Source of the DNA: Yoonia sp. GPGPB17
GTDB taxonomy: Bacteria; Pseudomonadota; Alphaproteobacteria; Rhodobacterales; Rhodobacteraceae
DNA: 64,000 bases
Direction of reading: 5' to 3'
NCBI RefSeq assembly: GCF_037892195.1
Contig: NZ_JATACI010000002.1
Location: 2,232,001-2,296,000, forward strand
The position numbers were made by a program, and so were the translations under genes. Of the stretch, positions 46,381 to 55,865 are shown piece by piece (positions within the stretch are counted from its first letter, which is position 1; the number at the start of each line of letters is the position of its first letter). A model generated the notes under the pieces. That model did no database searches and had not been told where the DNA came from. It saw nothing but the letters and a program-made list of their open reading frames with translations.

Positions 46381-46944
46381 TTGAGGTGCCTTGCTGTGTT
46401 TCAGAATGCAAAAGACTTTAGCCCCCTTCAACACATTGCGACTGTGGTGTCGCAAATAAACGCTGACGGTCGTTTGATTGACCTTCCTGATGACGAAGCA
46501 AAGACACTGGCTGCGTTTTCTGATGTTCTGAACGTCGGCGATCACCTGTCTATTGTGTGTCCGGACAGTGGGCACAGCTCTGAGCTTGCGGCACATTTGA
46601 CTGATCCGTTTTCGCCCCTGCACAGGTCTTTTGTTCTCTATTCGCGGCGCGCGAATGCGGATGTGGCCGTTCACTTACTCAAGCAGTCTCTTGAGCGTTC
46701 ACTCGTCGTTATCAACATCCATAAAGGTGTCAGTTCTTACGAAACACTCTCGCTTACACCACGAGAGAAGGATGTTGTCCGCCTGGCTGCACGCGGCCTC
46801 AGACGAGACAGAATGGCGCATGCATTGGGAATATCAGTCGCAACCATCGACCTGCACTGCGCCAACTTGCGTCATAAACTCAATGCAAGGACGACGGCTG
46901 AAGCCGTTGCAAAGGCGACGGTTCACAGGTGGTTAGTCGGCTAG
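46381..46944 (+). CDS. LuxR-family transcriptional regulator
   Basis: A 187-residue regulator with a C-terminal GerE/LuxR HTH: LTPREKDVVRLAARGLRRDRMAHALGISVATIDLHCANLRHKL. The N-terminal about 110 residues form an unassigned PAS-like or small sensor domain. The frame opens with TTG at 46381; GTG at 46396 is an alternative. It is divergent from the hydrolase-fused regulator, which also has LuxR-like features, so the two may form one circuit. Bases 46945-47240 after it show no gene. Confidence 0.82.
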   Translation: MRCLAVFQNAKDFSPLQHIATVVSQINADGRLIDLPDDEAKTLAAFSDVLNVGDHLSIVCPDSGHSSELAAHLTDPFSPLHRSFVLYSRRANADVAVHLLKQSLERSLVVINIHKGVSSYETLSLTPREKDVVRLAARGLRRDRMAHALGISVATIDLHCANLRHKLNARTTAEAVAKATVHRWLVG

Positions 46945-47240
46945 TTGGATACTTCTTTGCCGAGACATACGCCACGTAGCGCGGCAAGTAGGGCCACTTA
47001 CCGGATACCTTTGATGTTCTGTCAGTAACGTCGGCGCAATACTTCTGCTTACAATCAGACATACAAACTCAACAGTTGTTCGCGAATGTCAGCTTTTCTC
47101 TGCAGTCCGTATCTATTGGCAACCCTGGGCCTCAGGTTGCGGAAGGATCGTGTCCGGTTGGGGCTGGCACACGTCATCAAGCGCATATGGGTAGTGCTCG
47201 CTTCGTCCGGCAAAGCCGACCTTCAGTGCACCGGTCTGCT

Positions 47241-48084
47241 CTACACTGCGATGTTATCAATCAACCGCACACCCGCCAGCCAAGCCGCGGCAAACAGGCG
47301 GGCTTCTGGCTTAGTCTTGTCAAGCAACGACAAATCACCACCATCCCGCAGTTCCAGATAGTCCACGTCGTTGAACCCAGCGGCCATGATGCGCGTTTTG
47401 GCGTCTGGCAGGATGTCAGTCATCGACGCGCTTAGCTCGCAGCTTCTCCCGCATATCCTCCATCACCTCGGCCAATACCGGTGCACGAATGCGTGAGCGA
47501 TCTGACAGAAGCAGATTACGCGAAGACATCGCCAACCCATCCTCTTCACGGATCGTCGGGCAGCCGATCACCTCAACGGGCAAATCCAGATCGCGGGCCA
47601 TCCGTCGCACGATCTGCAGTTGCTGATAATCCTTCTTGCCAAAGAACGCATAGTTGGCCGACGTCTGCGTAAACAGCTTGGACACCACCGTCGCCACCCC
47701 GTCAAAATGCCCCGGGCGGCTTTCCCCGCAAAGCATATCCGTCAGACCGGATACCGACACGGTTGTCGCAAAGCCATCAGGGTAAATCTGGTCTGGTTCC
47801 GGCACATAGATCAGATCGACACCAATGGATTCCAGCTTGCGCGCATCCTCATCCTCGGTTCGGGGATATTTCTTGAGATCATCAGGATCGTTGAACTGTT
47901 TGGGGTTCACAAAGATCGTCACGATCACCCGGTCACACTTTTCCCGTGCTGCGCGGGCCAAGGACAGATGCCCCTGATGCAAAGCGCCCATCGTGGGCAC
48001 AACGCCAATCGTCTCATCCGCCTTGCGCCACAGCGCCGTTTGCTGGCGCAGGCCTAACAACGTCCGTTCAATTGGGGCGATCAT
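47241..48084 (-). pseudogene. panC: Pantoate--beta-alanine ligase PanC, frameshifted
   Basis: PanC makes pantothenate from pantoate, beta-alanine and ATP. The first segment has the HIGH-type nucleotide motif [32 protein letters not shown], and the KMSKS-like [12 protein letters not shown] region. At 47430-47436 the coding strand reads GCTAAGC and the frame shifts. The tail ([13 protein letters not shown] to RLIDNIAV) continues in another frame. With GCGGGC instead, the protein would read LRAGASMTDIL and be about 280 residues, the normal PanC length. It overlaps panB by four bases. Loss of an essential vitamin gene is less likely than a consensus error. Confidence 0.9.
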
Positions 48085-48908
48085 GTCGAAGGGGCCTCAT
48101 CCGCAAAAACATGTTCGTCCGCCGGAAAGCTGCGCGCGCGCACTTCGGCTGCGTAAGCCACAATTGCGGCCTCGGCATCATCCCCTAGATGGGCGTAACG
48201 CTTTACAAACTTGGCTTTGAACGCGGTGAACAAGCCCAGCATGTCATCAACGACCAGTATCTGCCCGTCACACCCCGCACTCGCGCCAATCCCAATCGTC
48301 GGGATCGGAATGCGCGCGGTAATCTCATCGGCCAAGGACTGTGGCACTTTCTCCAACACCACAGCGAAGGCCCCGGCTTCGGCCACAGCATCTGCGTCCG
48401 CCAGTGCCGCATCACGCGCCTCACCGCGCCCCTGCACCTTATAGCCGCCCAGCGTGTTGATCGACTGCGGCGTCAGCCCGATATGCGCCATCACCGGAAT
48501 GCCCCGCGCGACCAGAAACGCTATCGTCTCGGCCATCGCAAGGCCGCCTTCAAGCTTCACAGCCCCCGCCCCGGTTTCAGCCATCAAACGGGCGGCATTG
48601 CGGAACGCCTGTTCCTTACTCTCTTCATACGACCCAAATGGCATGTCGATCACCATCATCGCAGTGGTCAGCCCCCGCGCGACGGCCTGTCCGTGCATGA
48701 TCATCATCTCCATCGTGACCCCAAGGGTCGAGGGCAGCCCATGCAGCACCATCCCCACGCTGTCACCCACCAGCACAAAGTCGCAATGTTCATCCATCAT
48801 TTGTGCCATCGGCGTGGTGTAAGCGGTCAGGCTGACCAGCGGTGTGCCGCCTTTGGCGGCGCGGATATCATCCGGCATGGGGCTGCGTTTTCTGGCGGTG
48901 GCACTCAT
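48081..48908 (-). CDS. panB: 3-methyl-2-oxobutanoate hydroxymethyltransferase PanB
   Basis: A 275-residue TIM-barrel enzyme that adds a hydroxymethyl group from methylene-tetrahydrofolate to alpha-ketoisovalerate, giving ketopantoate. Family motifs are [56 protein letters not shown] and [22 protein letters not shown]. The start is the ATG giving [20 protein letters not shown]; the open frame runs further up to 49001. It is followed by panC with a four-base overlap, the usual pantothenate operon. Confidence 0.95.
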   Translation of the reverse strand: MSATARKRSPMPDDIRAAKGGTPLVSLTAYTTPMAQMMDEHCDFVLVGDSVGMVLHGLPSTLGVTMEMMIMHGQAVARGLTTAMMVIDMPFGSYEESKEQAFRNAARLMAETGAGAVKLEGGLAMAETIAFLVARGIPVMAHIGLTPQSINTLGGYKVQGRGEARDAALADADAVAEAGAFAVVLEKVPQSLADEITARIPIPTIGIGASAGCDGQILVVDDMLGLFTAFKAKFVKRYAHLGDDAEAAIVAYAAEVRARSFPADEHVFADEAPST

Positions 48909-49027
48909 ATCAGGCTCCCTCAAGTCTGCCCGCTCGATATCAGCCCGCCTTTTGTGTTTCCAGCGCGAAGGACTTGATTTGACGAAACGTTCCGTCAACA
49001 CTTCCCCTAGCCATAAGGGGGTCCATC

Positions 49028-50504
49028 ATGCATCATCTCAAGACATTCGCCACTTCCGCCGCCGTTGTTCTTTGTGCGTCCGGGGCCTTGGCTCAGGACA
49101 GCATCACCGTCGCGATCCAGTTGGAACCCCCGAACCTTGACCCCACAGGCGGGGCCGCGCAGGCGATTGATAGCGTGCTTTACGCCAATGTGTTCGAGGG
49201 CCTCACCCGGTTTGACGCTGATGGCGCAATCATTCGGGGGCTCGCGCAAAGCTGGGATATCTCGGACGACGGGTTGGTCTATACCTTCAACCTCGCCGCT
49301 GGTGTGACGTTTCATGATGGCACCACGATGGACGCCGAGGACGTGAAGTTCAGCCTTGATCGCGCGCGCGCCGAGGATAGCACCAATGCGCAAAAGGGCC
49401 TGTTTGCGGGGATAGCAGATGTGACTGTGGTTGATCCGTTGACCGTGCAGATCACGCTGGACCAGCCAAACGGCAGCTTCCTGTTCAACATGGCATGGGG
49501 CGACGCGGTGATCGTGGCGCCCGAGAGTATCGAGAGTATCGCCTCAGACCCCATCGGCACAGGCCCTTTCACCTTCACCGATTGGGTGCAGGGCGACCGG
49601 TTAGAGCTGACGCGCAACACCGATTATTGGGGGCTAAGCGCCTGCGTTGGAGAGTGCAACGTTCCGTTTCATCTCTGACCCCACAGCAGCGTTCGCGGCG
49701 GTGATGGCCGAAGACGTTGACGCCTTCATCGGCTTCCCCGCCCCTGAAAACCTGCCGCAGTTTGAGGCCGATCCGCGCTTCCAGGTCCTTGTTGGCAATA
49801 CCGAAGGTGAGACGATCCTGTCGATCAACAACAAGATGCCCCCTTTTGACGATGTGCGCGTCCGCAAGGCTGTCGCCCATGCGATTGACCGGCGGGCCAT
49901 CATTGATGGGGCGATGTTTGGGTTAGGCACACCGATTGGCACACATTTCGCACCGCATCACCCCGACTATGTCGATTTGCTGGACAACTCCCGGTACGAT
50001 CCTGACTTTGCGCGCGCTTTGCTGGACGAGGCAGGATACTCTGGTGGCTTCACAACTACCCTGAAACTGCCGCCCCCATCCTATGCACGACGCGGCGGCG
50101 AGATTATCGCCAGCCAATTGCGCGCGGTCGGGATTGAGACAAAGATCACCAATCTGGAATGGGCCCAGTGGATCGAAGAGGTCTTTTCCAACAAAGACTT
50201 CGGCCTGTCCATCGTCAGCCACACAGAACCGATGGACATCGGGATCTATGCGAACCCCGACTACTATTTCCAATACGAAAATCCCGCGTTCCAAGACCTG
50301 ATGGAAACGCTCAACGCCACCACAGACCCTGCGATGCGCAGCAATCTGCTGGCCCAAGCGCAGGCCATCATCTCAGAGGATTACGTGAACGGGTACCTCT
50401 TTGAACTGGCTGTCGCGACCGTGGCGAAAGCAGGTATCGAGGGGCTGTGGGTCAACCAACCCACCGCCGCCGTTGACCTGACTGGTGTGAGCTGGGGCAA
50501 TTAA
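49028..50504 (+). pseudogene. ABC peptide/nickel-type substrate-binding protein (DppA-like), frameshifted
   Basis: A periplasmic SBP_bac_5 binding protein of about 491 residues with signal peptide MHHLKTFATSAAVVLCASGALA. The body has the family pattern SWDISDDGLVYTFNLAAGVTFHDGT and the second lobe DVRVRKAVAHAIDRRAIIDGA. The frame breaks at 49633-49639 (GCTAAGC after TATTGGGG); a G triplet in place of TAAG links DYWG to APALESATFRFISDP. It probably serves the Dpp-type permeases at 51.7-55.1 kb. The ribH gene and its riboswitch, on the other strand, and a GNAT gene lie between. Confidence 0.88.
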
Positions 50505-50510
50505 GACAGT

Positions 50511-50536
50511 GCCCCCCGTCATATCTTTGCGGGGGC
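50511..50536. terminator. Hairpin between convergent SBP and ribH genes
   Basis: GCCCCC and GGGGGC form a 6-bp stem around a 14-base loop in the 38-base gap between convergent genes. There is no strong T run, so it is a weak terminator candidate only. Confidence 0.45.
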
Positions 50537-50542
50537 CTCCAA

Positions 50543-50983
50543 TCACGCGGCGCGGGTCTCAGCTCCGCTCAGGTCAACCAAGGCTTTCGCCGCTAGTGCC
50601 GCTTCCTTTCCCTTCGTCACAAAGTGTTCACGAAAGATCGCCCGGTGATGATCAGTTTCCTGAAATTGATGGGGTGTCAGACTGACCGACAGCACGGGAA
50701 CCTGCGTATCCAGACCCACACGCATCAGCCCATCGACCACTGCACTAGCGACAAAATCATGCCGATAGATCCCGCCATCGACGACCAGCGCGGCACAAGC
50801 AATTGCGTTAAAGCGTCCGGTCAAAGCCAGCTTTTGCGCCAGCATCGGCATCTCAAACGCCCCCGGCACGTCGTAGACGGTCACCTGCTCGGCGGGAATT
50901 TCACTCAAGAATCCATCAAGCGCCCGGTCCACGATATCGGCGTGCCAATTGGCCTTGATGAATGCAAACTGGGGAAGTGTCAT
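50543..50983 (-). CDS. ribH: 6,7-dimethyl-8-ribityllumazine synthase, RibH2 type
   Basis: A 146-residue lumazine synthase that condenses 5-amino-6-ribitylaminouracil with dihydroxybutanone phosphate, the step before riboflavin. It is of the short Brucella-like RibH2 type: FAFIKANWHADIVDRA, VYDVPGAFEMPMLAQKLA, CAALVVDGGIYRHDFVASAVVDGLM and VPVLSVSLTPHQF. The ATG at 50983 follows AAAAGGAG. An FMN riboswitch lies in its leader, so it is feedback-controlled by flavin. This is the only other riboflavin gene besides ribA. Confidence 0.93.
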   Translation of the reverse strand: MTLPQFAFIKANWHADIVDRALDGFLSEIPAEQVTVYDVPGAFEMPMLAQKLALTGRFNAIACAALVVDGGIYRHDFVASAVVDGLMRVGLDTQVPVLSVSLTPHQFQETDHHRAIFREHFVTKGKEAALAAKALVDLSGAETRAA

Positions 50984-51065
50984 AATGTGATCTCCTTTTG
51001 GTTCCGACACGTCACCCAAGGCATCACACGCAACACCATGCACCCGGCAGGCACACAACGCTCCG

Positions 51066-51204
51066 CATTCTCTTTCATCCGGACTATGACCGTCGGCTCA
51101 GGCCTCGCACCTGATCTGCTGACCCTTCCATGTGGAAGGCGCTCGCGGGCTCGTGGAGTTACCACATACCGCCGGTGGGGATTTCCGCCCCGCCCTGAGA
51201 ATAG
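51066..51204 (-). promoter_or_regulatory. FMN riboswitch (RFN element) upstream of ribH
   Basis: On the minus strand the leader has the conserved RFN blocks in order: CAGGGCGGGGCGGAAATCC, CCACCGGCGGTATG, GAGCCCGCGAGCGCC, GGTCAGCAGATCAGGTG, and GCCGACGGTCATAGTCCGG followed by ATGAAAGAGAA. It ends about 80 bases before the ribH start, consistent with translational or terminator control by FMN. Confidence 0.95.
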
Positions 51205-51249
51205 TTTTGTTCTGACATCTCATATACGACACTACAAGAGCGCGTTGAT

Positions 51250-51750
51250 ATGATTGTCAGGTTGGAAACAGCGGCCGATCATCAAGCGATTTATGACCTG
51301 ACGCGGGATGCATTCGCGCCGATGTCTTTCAGTGATGGCAGCGAACCCGACATGATTGATCTGATGCGCAAGGACGGTGATTTGATACTGTCTTTGGTGG
51401 CGGAAGAGGACGAGATCATCGGGCATGTTGCGTTCTCTCCGGCCAAAATCAGTAACACCAGGGGGGTGTGGTATGGGCTCGGCCCGATTTCGGTTCGGGC
51501 TGATAAGCAAAGGCAAGGGATAGGCACAAAACTCGCGCATACTGGCTTGGACATGCTGCGCAAGATGGGTGCCGCAGGATGTGTCCTGACCGGGAACCCG
51601 GATGTCTATCGCCCAATGGGTTTCTCGAACGACCACGCGCTGACCTATAGCGGCCTGAATCCCAAATTCATCCTCTACATGACCTTCAACGGCACAGCCC
51701 CCAAAGGCGAAATCAACTTCGCGGAAGCTTTGGAAGAGGATCATCCATGA
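51250..51750 (+). CDS. GNAT family N-acetyltransferase (YhbS-like)
   Basis: A 166-residue acetyltransferase with the GNAT acetyl-CoA loop in VRADKQRQGIGTKLAHTGLDML and preceding strands EIIGHVAFSPAKI and WYGLGPISV. The C-terminal GCVLTGNPDVYRPMGF is typical of the YhbS branch. Its stop overlaps the first Dpp permease start by four bases (ATGA), so it belongs to that operon. It may acetylate an imported peptide or amine; that is inference. Confidence 0.88.
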   Translation: MIVRLETAADHQAIYDLTRDAFAPMSFSDGSEPDMIDLMRKDGDLILSLVAEEDEIIGHVAFSPAKISNTRGVWYGLGPISVRADKQRQGIGTKLAHTGLDMLRKMGAAGCVLTGNPDVYRPMGFSNDHALTYSGLNPKFILYMTFNGTAPKGEINFAEALEEDHP

Positions 51751-52691
51751 TCCGCTATGCTTTGGGCCGTCTGACATCTCTCATCATCAGCCTCATCGTC
51801 GCCTCTATTGTGATCTTCGCAGTCATCGAGGTCATCCCTGGCGACCCGGCGGCCTTTATGCTTGGCGTGAACGCACGGCCAGATACCATCGCCGCGCTCC
51901 GGGCGGAGATGGGTCTCGATCAGCCACTGATCACGCGCTACTTAGACTGGGTCACGGGGCTACTACGCGGCGACTTCGGCCAATCCTGGACCTACAAAAC
52001 CCCCGTATCCGAGTTGATCAACGACCGTATCTGGGTCTCTCTCCCCCTCGCAATCTATGCATTGATCTTGTCCACCCTCATTGCCTTTCCGGCTGGTATC
52101 TATGCCGCCAGCCGCAGGGGCAGCGCTGGTGATGTGACCATCATGGGGGCCACCCAACTGGGCGTCGCGATCCCGAATTTCTGGTTTGCGATGATCCTTG
52201 TGCTGATTTTCGCGATCAACCTGCGTTGGTTTTCTGCGGGCGGATTTCCGGGCTGGTCCGATCCGCTCCGGGCCATCAAGTCCCTCACCTTGCCCGCCAT
52301 AGCGCTCGCCTTGCCACAAGCTGCGATCCTTGCGCGCGTCATGCGCTCCTCGCTGCTCGACATGCTGGGTGAGGACTTTATCCGCACCGCGCGCGCGAAG
52401 GGCCTCTCGGCGCGTCAAGCGCTGTGGAAACATGCGGTGCGTAACGCACTAATCCCGGTGCTAACCATCATCGGCCTACAATTCTCATTCCTGCTCGCGG
52501 GCGGTATCATCATCGAGCAAGTCTTCTTCCTGCCGGGCCTCGGCCGCCTGATTTTCCAATCGATCAGCGCACGTGACCTGATCGTTGTGGAAAGCGTGGT
52601 GATGCTGCTTGTCTTCACCGTGATCATGGTGAACTTCCTCGTCGATCTGGCCTATGCCGCCGTGGACCCGCGATTGAGGACGAAGGCATGA
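51747..52691 (+). CDS. ABC peptide-type permease, DppB-like
   Basis: A 314-residue inner-membrane permease with about six helices. The N-terminal segment MIRYALGRLTSLIISLIVASIVIFAVIEVIPGDPA and the LDWVTGLLRGDFGQSW motif are typical of DppB. The EAA loop is TARAKGLSARQALWKHAVRNALIPVL. It overlaps the GNAT and DppC-like genes by four bases each. It pairs with the DppC-like permease to import an oligopeptide or related solute. Confidence 0.92.
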   Translation: MIRYALGRLTSLIISLIVASIVIFAVIEVIPGDPAAFMLGVNARPDTIAALRAEMGLDQPLITRYLDWVTGLLRGDFGQSWTYKTPVSELINDRIWVSLPLAIYALILSTLIAFPAGIYAASRRGSAGDVTIMGATQLGVAIPNFWFAMILVLIFAINLRWFSAGGFPGWSDPLRAIKSLTLPAIALALPQAAILARVMRSSLLDMLGEDFIRTARAKGLSARQALWKHAVRNALIPVLTIIGLQFSFLLAGGIIIEQVFFLPGLGRLIFQSISARDLIVVESVVMLLVFTVIMVNFLVDLAYAAVDPRLRTKA

Positions 52692-53503
52692 GCCGCAATC
52701 TGATCATTGGCGCGATCCTGACGCTTGCCTTTATGGCGCTTGCGGCGGTTTCCTTCATCTGGACGCCCGCGGATATCGAAACCCTCAACATTCCCAACAA
52801 ACTGCAAGGACCAAGCGGAGCCAACCTGCTCGGCACCGATCACTTCGGGCGCGATATCCTGTCGATGATCATGATGGGTTCGCGCACCTCAATCGCCGTC
52901 GCGCTGGTTGCTGTCGGCATCGGTATGGCGCTCGGCATCCCTTTGGGATTACTCGCGGCGGCACGTCACGGCTCACTACTGGATGAGTTGATCATGCGCG
53001 GGAACGACCTTGTCTTTGCCTTCCCCTCTCTGGTTATCGCCATCCTGATCACCGCGGTTTTCGGCGCATCTGCGGTCAACGCCATCATTGCTATCGGCAT
53101 CTTCAACATCCCCGTTTTCGCGCGCCTGACACGCGGGGCAGCGTTACCGCTGTGGGAGCGCGATTTCATCCTTGCCGCCCGCGTGTGCGGCAAGTCGGCG
53201 ACCCGCATATCCATCGAACATGTCCTGCCCAACATCACCAACCTGATGATCGTGCAAGGCACGATCCAGTTCTCGCTCGGCATCCTCGCCGAGGCTGCAT
53301 TGTCCTACATCGGTCTTGGCGCCCAACCACCCACCGCCAGTTGGGGGCGCATGCTGGCGGACGCACAAACGCTGGTCAGCATCGCGCCGCATACCGCCCT
53401 TGTTCCGGGTTTCGCCATCCTTCTGATGGTTCTTGGCCTAAATCTGATGGGTGACGGGTTGCGCGACTGGCTCGACCCGCGCATCCGGGTGGCGCGAACA
53501 TGA
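52688..53503 (+). CDS. ABC peptide-type permease, DppC-like
   Basis: A 271-residue inner-membrane permease with the DppC start MSRNLIIGAILTLAFMAL, the periplasmic motif LGTDHFGRDILSMIMMGSRTSI and an EAA loop AARVCGKSATRISIEHVLPNI. It overlaps its neighbours by four bases on each side (ATGA junctions). It forms the translocation pore with the DppB-like subunit. Confidence 0.92.
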   Translation: MSRNLIIGAILTLAFMALAAVSFIWTPADIETLNIPNKLQGPSGANLLGTDHFGRDILSMIMMGSRTSIAVALVAVGIGMALGIPLGLLAAARHGSLLDELIMRGNDLVFAFPSLVIAILITAVFGASAVNAIIAIGIFNIPVFARLTRGAALPLWERDFILAARVCGKSATRISIEHVLPNITNLMIVQGTIQFSLGILAEAALSYIGLGAQPPTASWGRMLADAQTLVSIAPHTALVPGFAILLMVLGLNLMGDGLRDWLDPRIRVART

Positions 53504-55086
53504 GCCTGCTTGTGATCAATAACCTCTCGCTATCGATTGGCGACACAGAAATCCTGCACCACGTCGACTTCACGATGCGGGCGGGCGAGATCGTCGCGAT
53601 CACCGGTGAAAGCGGCTCGGGCAAATCTATGACGGCGCTTGCTGTCATGGGCTTACTGCCGCGTGGAGCGGACCCCAAGGGCACGATCGTCCTGGATAGT
53701 ACCGACATTCTGCAAACGTCAGAACCAGACCTCTGCAAGATGCGCGGCAACACCATGGGCATGGTTTTCCAAGAGCCGATGACAGCACTGAACCCAGTGC
53801 AGACCATCGGCGATCAAGTCGCCGAAACCATTCTGATTCACGAGAAGACAACCAAAGCAGCGGCCCACAAACGCGCCACCGCCATGCTGGAACGGGTTGG
53901 GCTGAAGGTTGCGCCGACACGCTATCCTCACGAACTCTCGGGCGGGCAACGGCAGCGCGTTGTTATCGCCATGGCAATTGCCTTGCGCCCCAAACTGCTT
54001 ATCGCGGATGAGCCAACGACAGCGCTTGATGTGACCACTCAGGCGCGCATCCTTGATCTGCTCCGCGATCTCGTGCGCGAATTTGATATGGGTCTGCTGA
54101 TCATCACCCATGACCTCGCTGTCGTAGCTGACGTCGCTGACCAAATCGTTGTTGTGCAAAAGGGCCGTGTGGTCGAAGCTGGTCAGACACAACACTTACT
54201 CGCCCATATGCAGCACCCTTACACCAAGGCACTGTTCGAGGCGTCAGCACACACCGTTTCACTTCCAAAGGCGTCACAATCCGCGCCCATGCTCAGCGTG
54301 CAGAACGTTAACCGGGACTACGCCATGCCGCGCCAAACGCTCCTCGGGCCAAGGCCCTCTTTCCGCGCCCTGCATGACATCAATTTTCAAATCAATCAGG
54401 GCGAGCGTGTCGGGCTTGTCGGTGAAAGCGGTTGTGGAAAATCGACGCTCACACGCGCCATCTTGGGGCTGGAGGACGTGCAGGGCGGCGCAATCCGTCT
54501 TGATGGTGAACCCGTTTTCACCGGCAAACACCCCAACCTCGCCGTGCGCCGCAAGATGCAAGTGGTGTTCCAAGACCCCTACAGCAGCTTCAATCCCCGG
54601 CATCGCGTGGATCGGCTGATCACCGAGCCATTTCACCTGCTGGAACACCCGCCGACCGGGACCGCACGCGATAAAGCCATCGCCAAAGCGCTGACCGACG
54701 TTGGCCTTTCGCCCAACGATGCGGGCAAATACATCCATGAATTCTCTGGCGGCCAACGCCAGCGGATCGCCATCGCCCGCGCGCTGATGATCGAGCCCGA
54801 ACTGATCATCTTCGACGAAGCCGTCTCGGCGCTTGATGTCTCTGTCCGCGCCCAAGTGCTCGACCTGATTGCCGACCTCTGTCGCAAGCGACCCTTGGCC
54901 TATCTTTTTATCAGCCATGATTTGTCTGTCGTGCGGACCGTGACGGATCGTGTGATGGTCATGCAGGCCGGAAGAATTGTGGAACAAGATAAGACAGAGG
55001 CTGTCTTTTCCAATCCGCAGCATCCCTATACCCAAACGCTGATCGCCGCTGCACCACAACTGCCCACCTTGGGCATGGCAGTCTGA
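53500..55086 (+). CDS. Duplicated ABC ATPase, DppD-DppF fusion
   Basis: A 528-residue protein with two ABC ATPase domains. The first (about 5-250) has Walker A GESGSGKSMTAL, LSGGQRQRVVIAMAIALRPKLLIADEPTTALD. The second (about 270-525) has GESGCGKSTLTRAILG and FSGGQRQRIAIARALMIEPELIIFDEAVSALD. Fused ATPases of this type serve Dpp/Opp-like importers. It overlaps the DppC-like gene by four bases. Together with the 49-kb binding protein it completes a peptide-type importer. Confidence 0.94.
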   Translation: MSLLVINNLSLSIGDTEILHHVDFTMRAGEIVAITGESGSGKSMTALAVMGLLPRGADPKGTIVLDSTDILQTSEPDLCKMRGNTMGMVFQEPMTALNPVQTIGDQVAETILIHEKTTKAAAHKRATAMLERVGLKVAPTRYPHELSGGQRQRVVIAMAIALRPKLLIADEPTTALDVTTQARILDLLRDLVREFDMGLLIITHDLAVVADVADQIVVVQKGRVVEAGQTQHLLAHMQHPYTKALFEASAHTVSLPKASQSAPMLSVQNVNRDYAMPRQTLLGPRPSFRALHDINFQINQGERVGLVGESGCGKSTLTRAILGLEDVQGGAIRLDGEPVFTGKHPNLAVRRKMQVVFQDPYSSFNPRHRVDRLITEPFHLLEHPPTGTARDKAIAKALTDVGLSPNDAGKYIHEFSGGQRQRIAIARALMIEPELIIFDEAVSALDVSVRAQVLDLIADLCRKRPLAYLFISHDLSVVRTVTDRVMVMQAGRIVEQDKTEAVFSNPQHPYTQTLIAAAPQLPTLGMAV

Positions 55087-55127
55087 GGCAGAGGTTGCTA
55101 CGCTTTCAGCCAGCGGAGGGCGACATC

Positions 55128-55865
55128 ATGCGACTGGCAGGCAAGACTGCAATTGTAACCGGCGGCGGATCTGGCTTTGGTGCCGGAATCGCGCGGAAAT
55201 TCGCGGCCGAGGGGGCACAGGTCATCGTCGCCGACATCAACACCGACGGTGCCCAGCACATCGCAGATGAAATCGGTGGGCGCGCGCTGACCTGCGATGT
55301 AACAGACGGGGCTTCTGTCAACTATCTGGCGCAGTCGGTGCTGGGTGCTGGACCGTTGGACATCTTGGTAAACAACGCAGGCGTCACGCATCTGCCCAGC
55401 GCAATGGAGGATGTGAGCGAGGACGACTTTGACCGGGTCTATCGGGTGAATATGAAGTCGGTGTTTCTGACCGCGCGCGCCTTCGTTCCACACTTCAAGG
55501 AACGCAAATCCGGGGTCGTCTTGAACGTGGCTTCCACCGCAGGCGTATCTCCGCGCCCGCGCCTGAACTGGTACAACGCCTCAAAGGGCTGGATGATCAC
55601 CGCGACCAAGACCATGGCCGTAGAACTCGCCCCCGACGGTATCCGTGTGAACGCCATCAATCCGGTTGCGGGCGATACGCCCTTACTCAAATCCTTTATG
55701 GGCGAAGACACGCCAGAGGTACGGGCCAAGTTCCTGGCCACCATCCCGCTAGGCCGGTTTTCCACACCGGAGGACATGGGCAATGCCGCCTGTTTCCTCT
55801 GCTCGGACGAGGCCAGCATGATCACTGGTGTCGCGATGGAGGTGGACGGTGGCCGCTGCATCTAA
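55128..55865 (+). CDS. Short-chain dehydrogenase/reductase (SDR)
   Basis: A 245-residue NAD(P)-dependent classical SDR. It has the Rossmann TGGGSGFGAG motif near the N-terminus, DILVNNAGVTH, an active-site serine in LNVASTAGVSP, and the Y-x-x-x-K catalytic pair in NWYNASKGWM. The ATG at 55128 follows GGAGGG. It follows the ATPase gene by 42 bases and overlaps the start of the P1 peptidase gene. The substrate is unknown; context suggests an amino-acid or peptide-derived carbonyl. Confidence 0.9.
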   Translation: MRLAGKTAIVTGGGSGFGAGIARKFAAEGAQVIVADINTDGAQHIADEIGGRALTCDVTDGASVNYLAQSVLGAGPLDILVNNAGVTHLPSAMEDVSEDDFDRVYRVNMKSVFLTARAFVPHFKERKSGVVLNVASTAGVSPRPRLNWYNASKGWMITATKTMAVELAPDGIRVNAINPVAGDTPLLKSFMGEDTPEVRAKFLATIPLGRFSTPEDMGNAACFLCSDEASMITGVAMEVDGGRCI

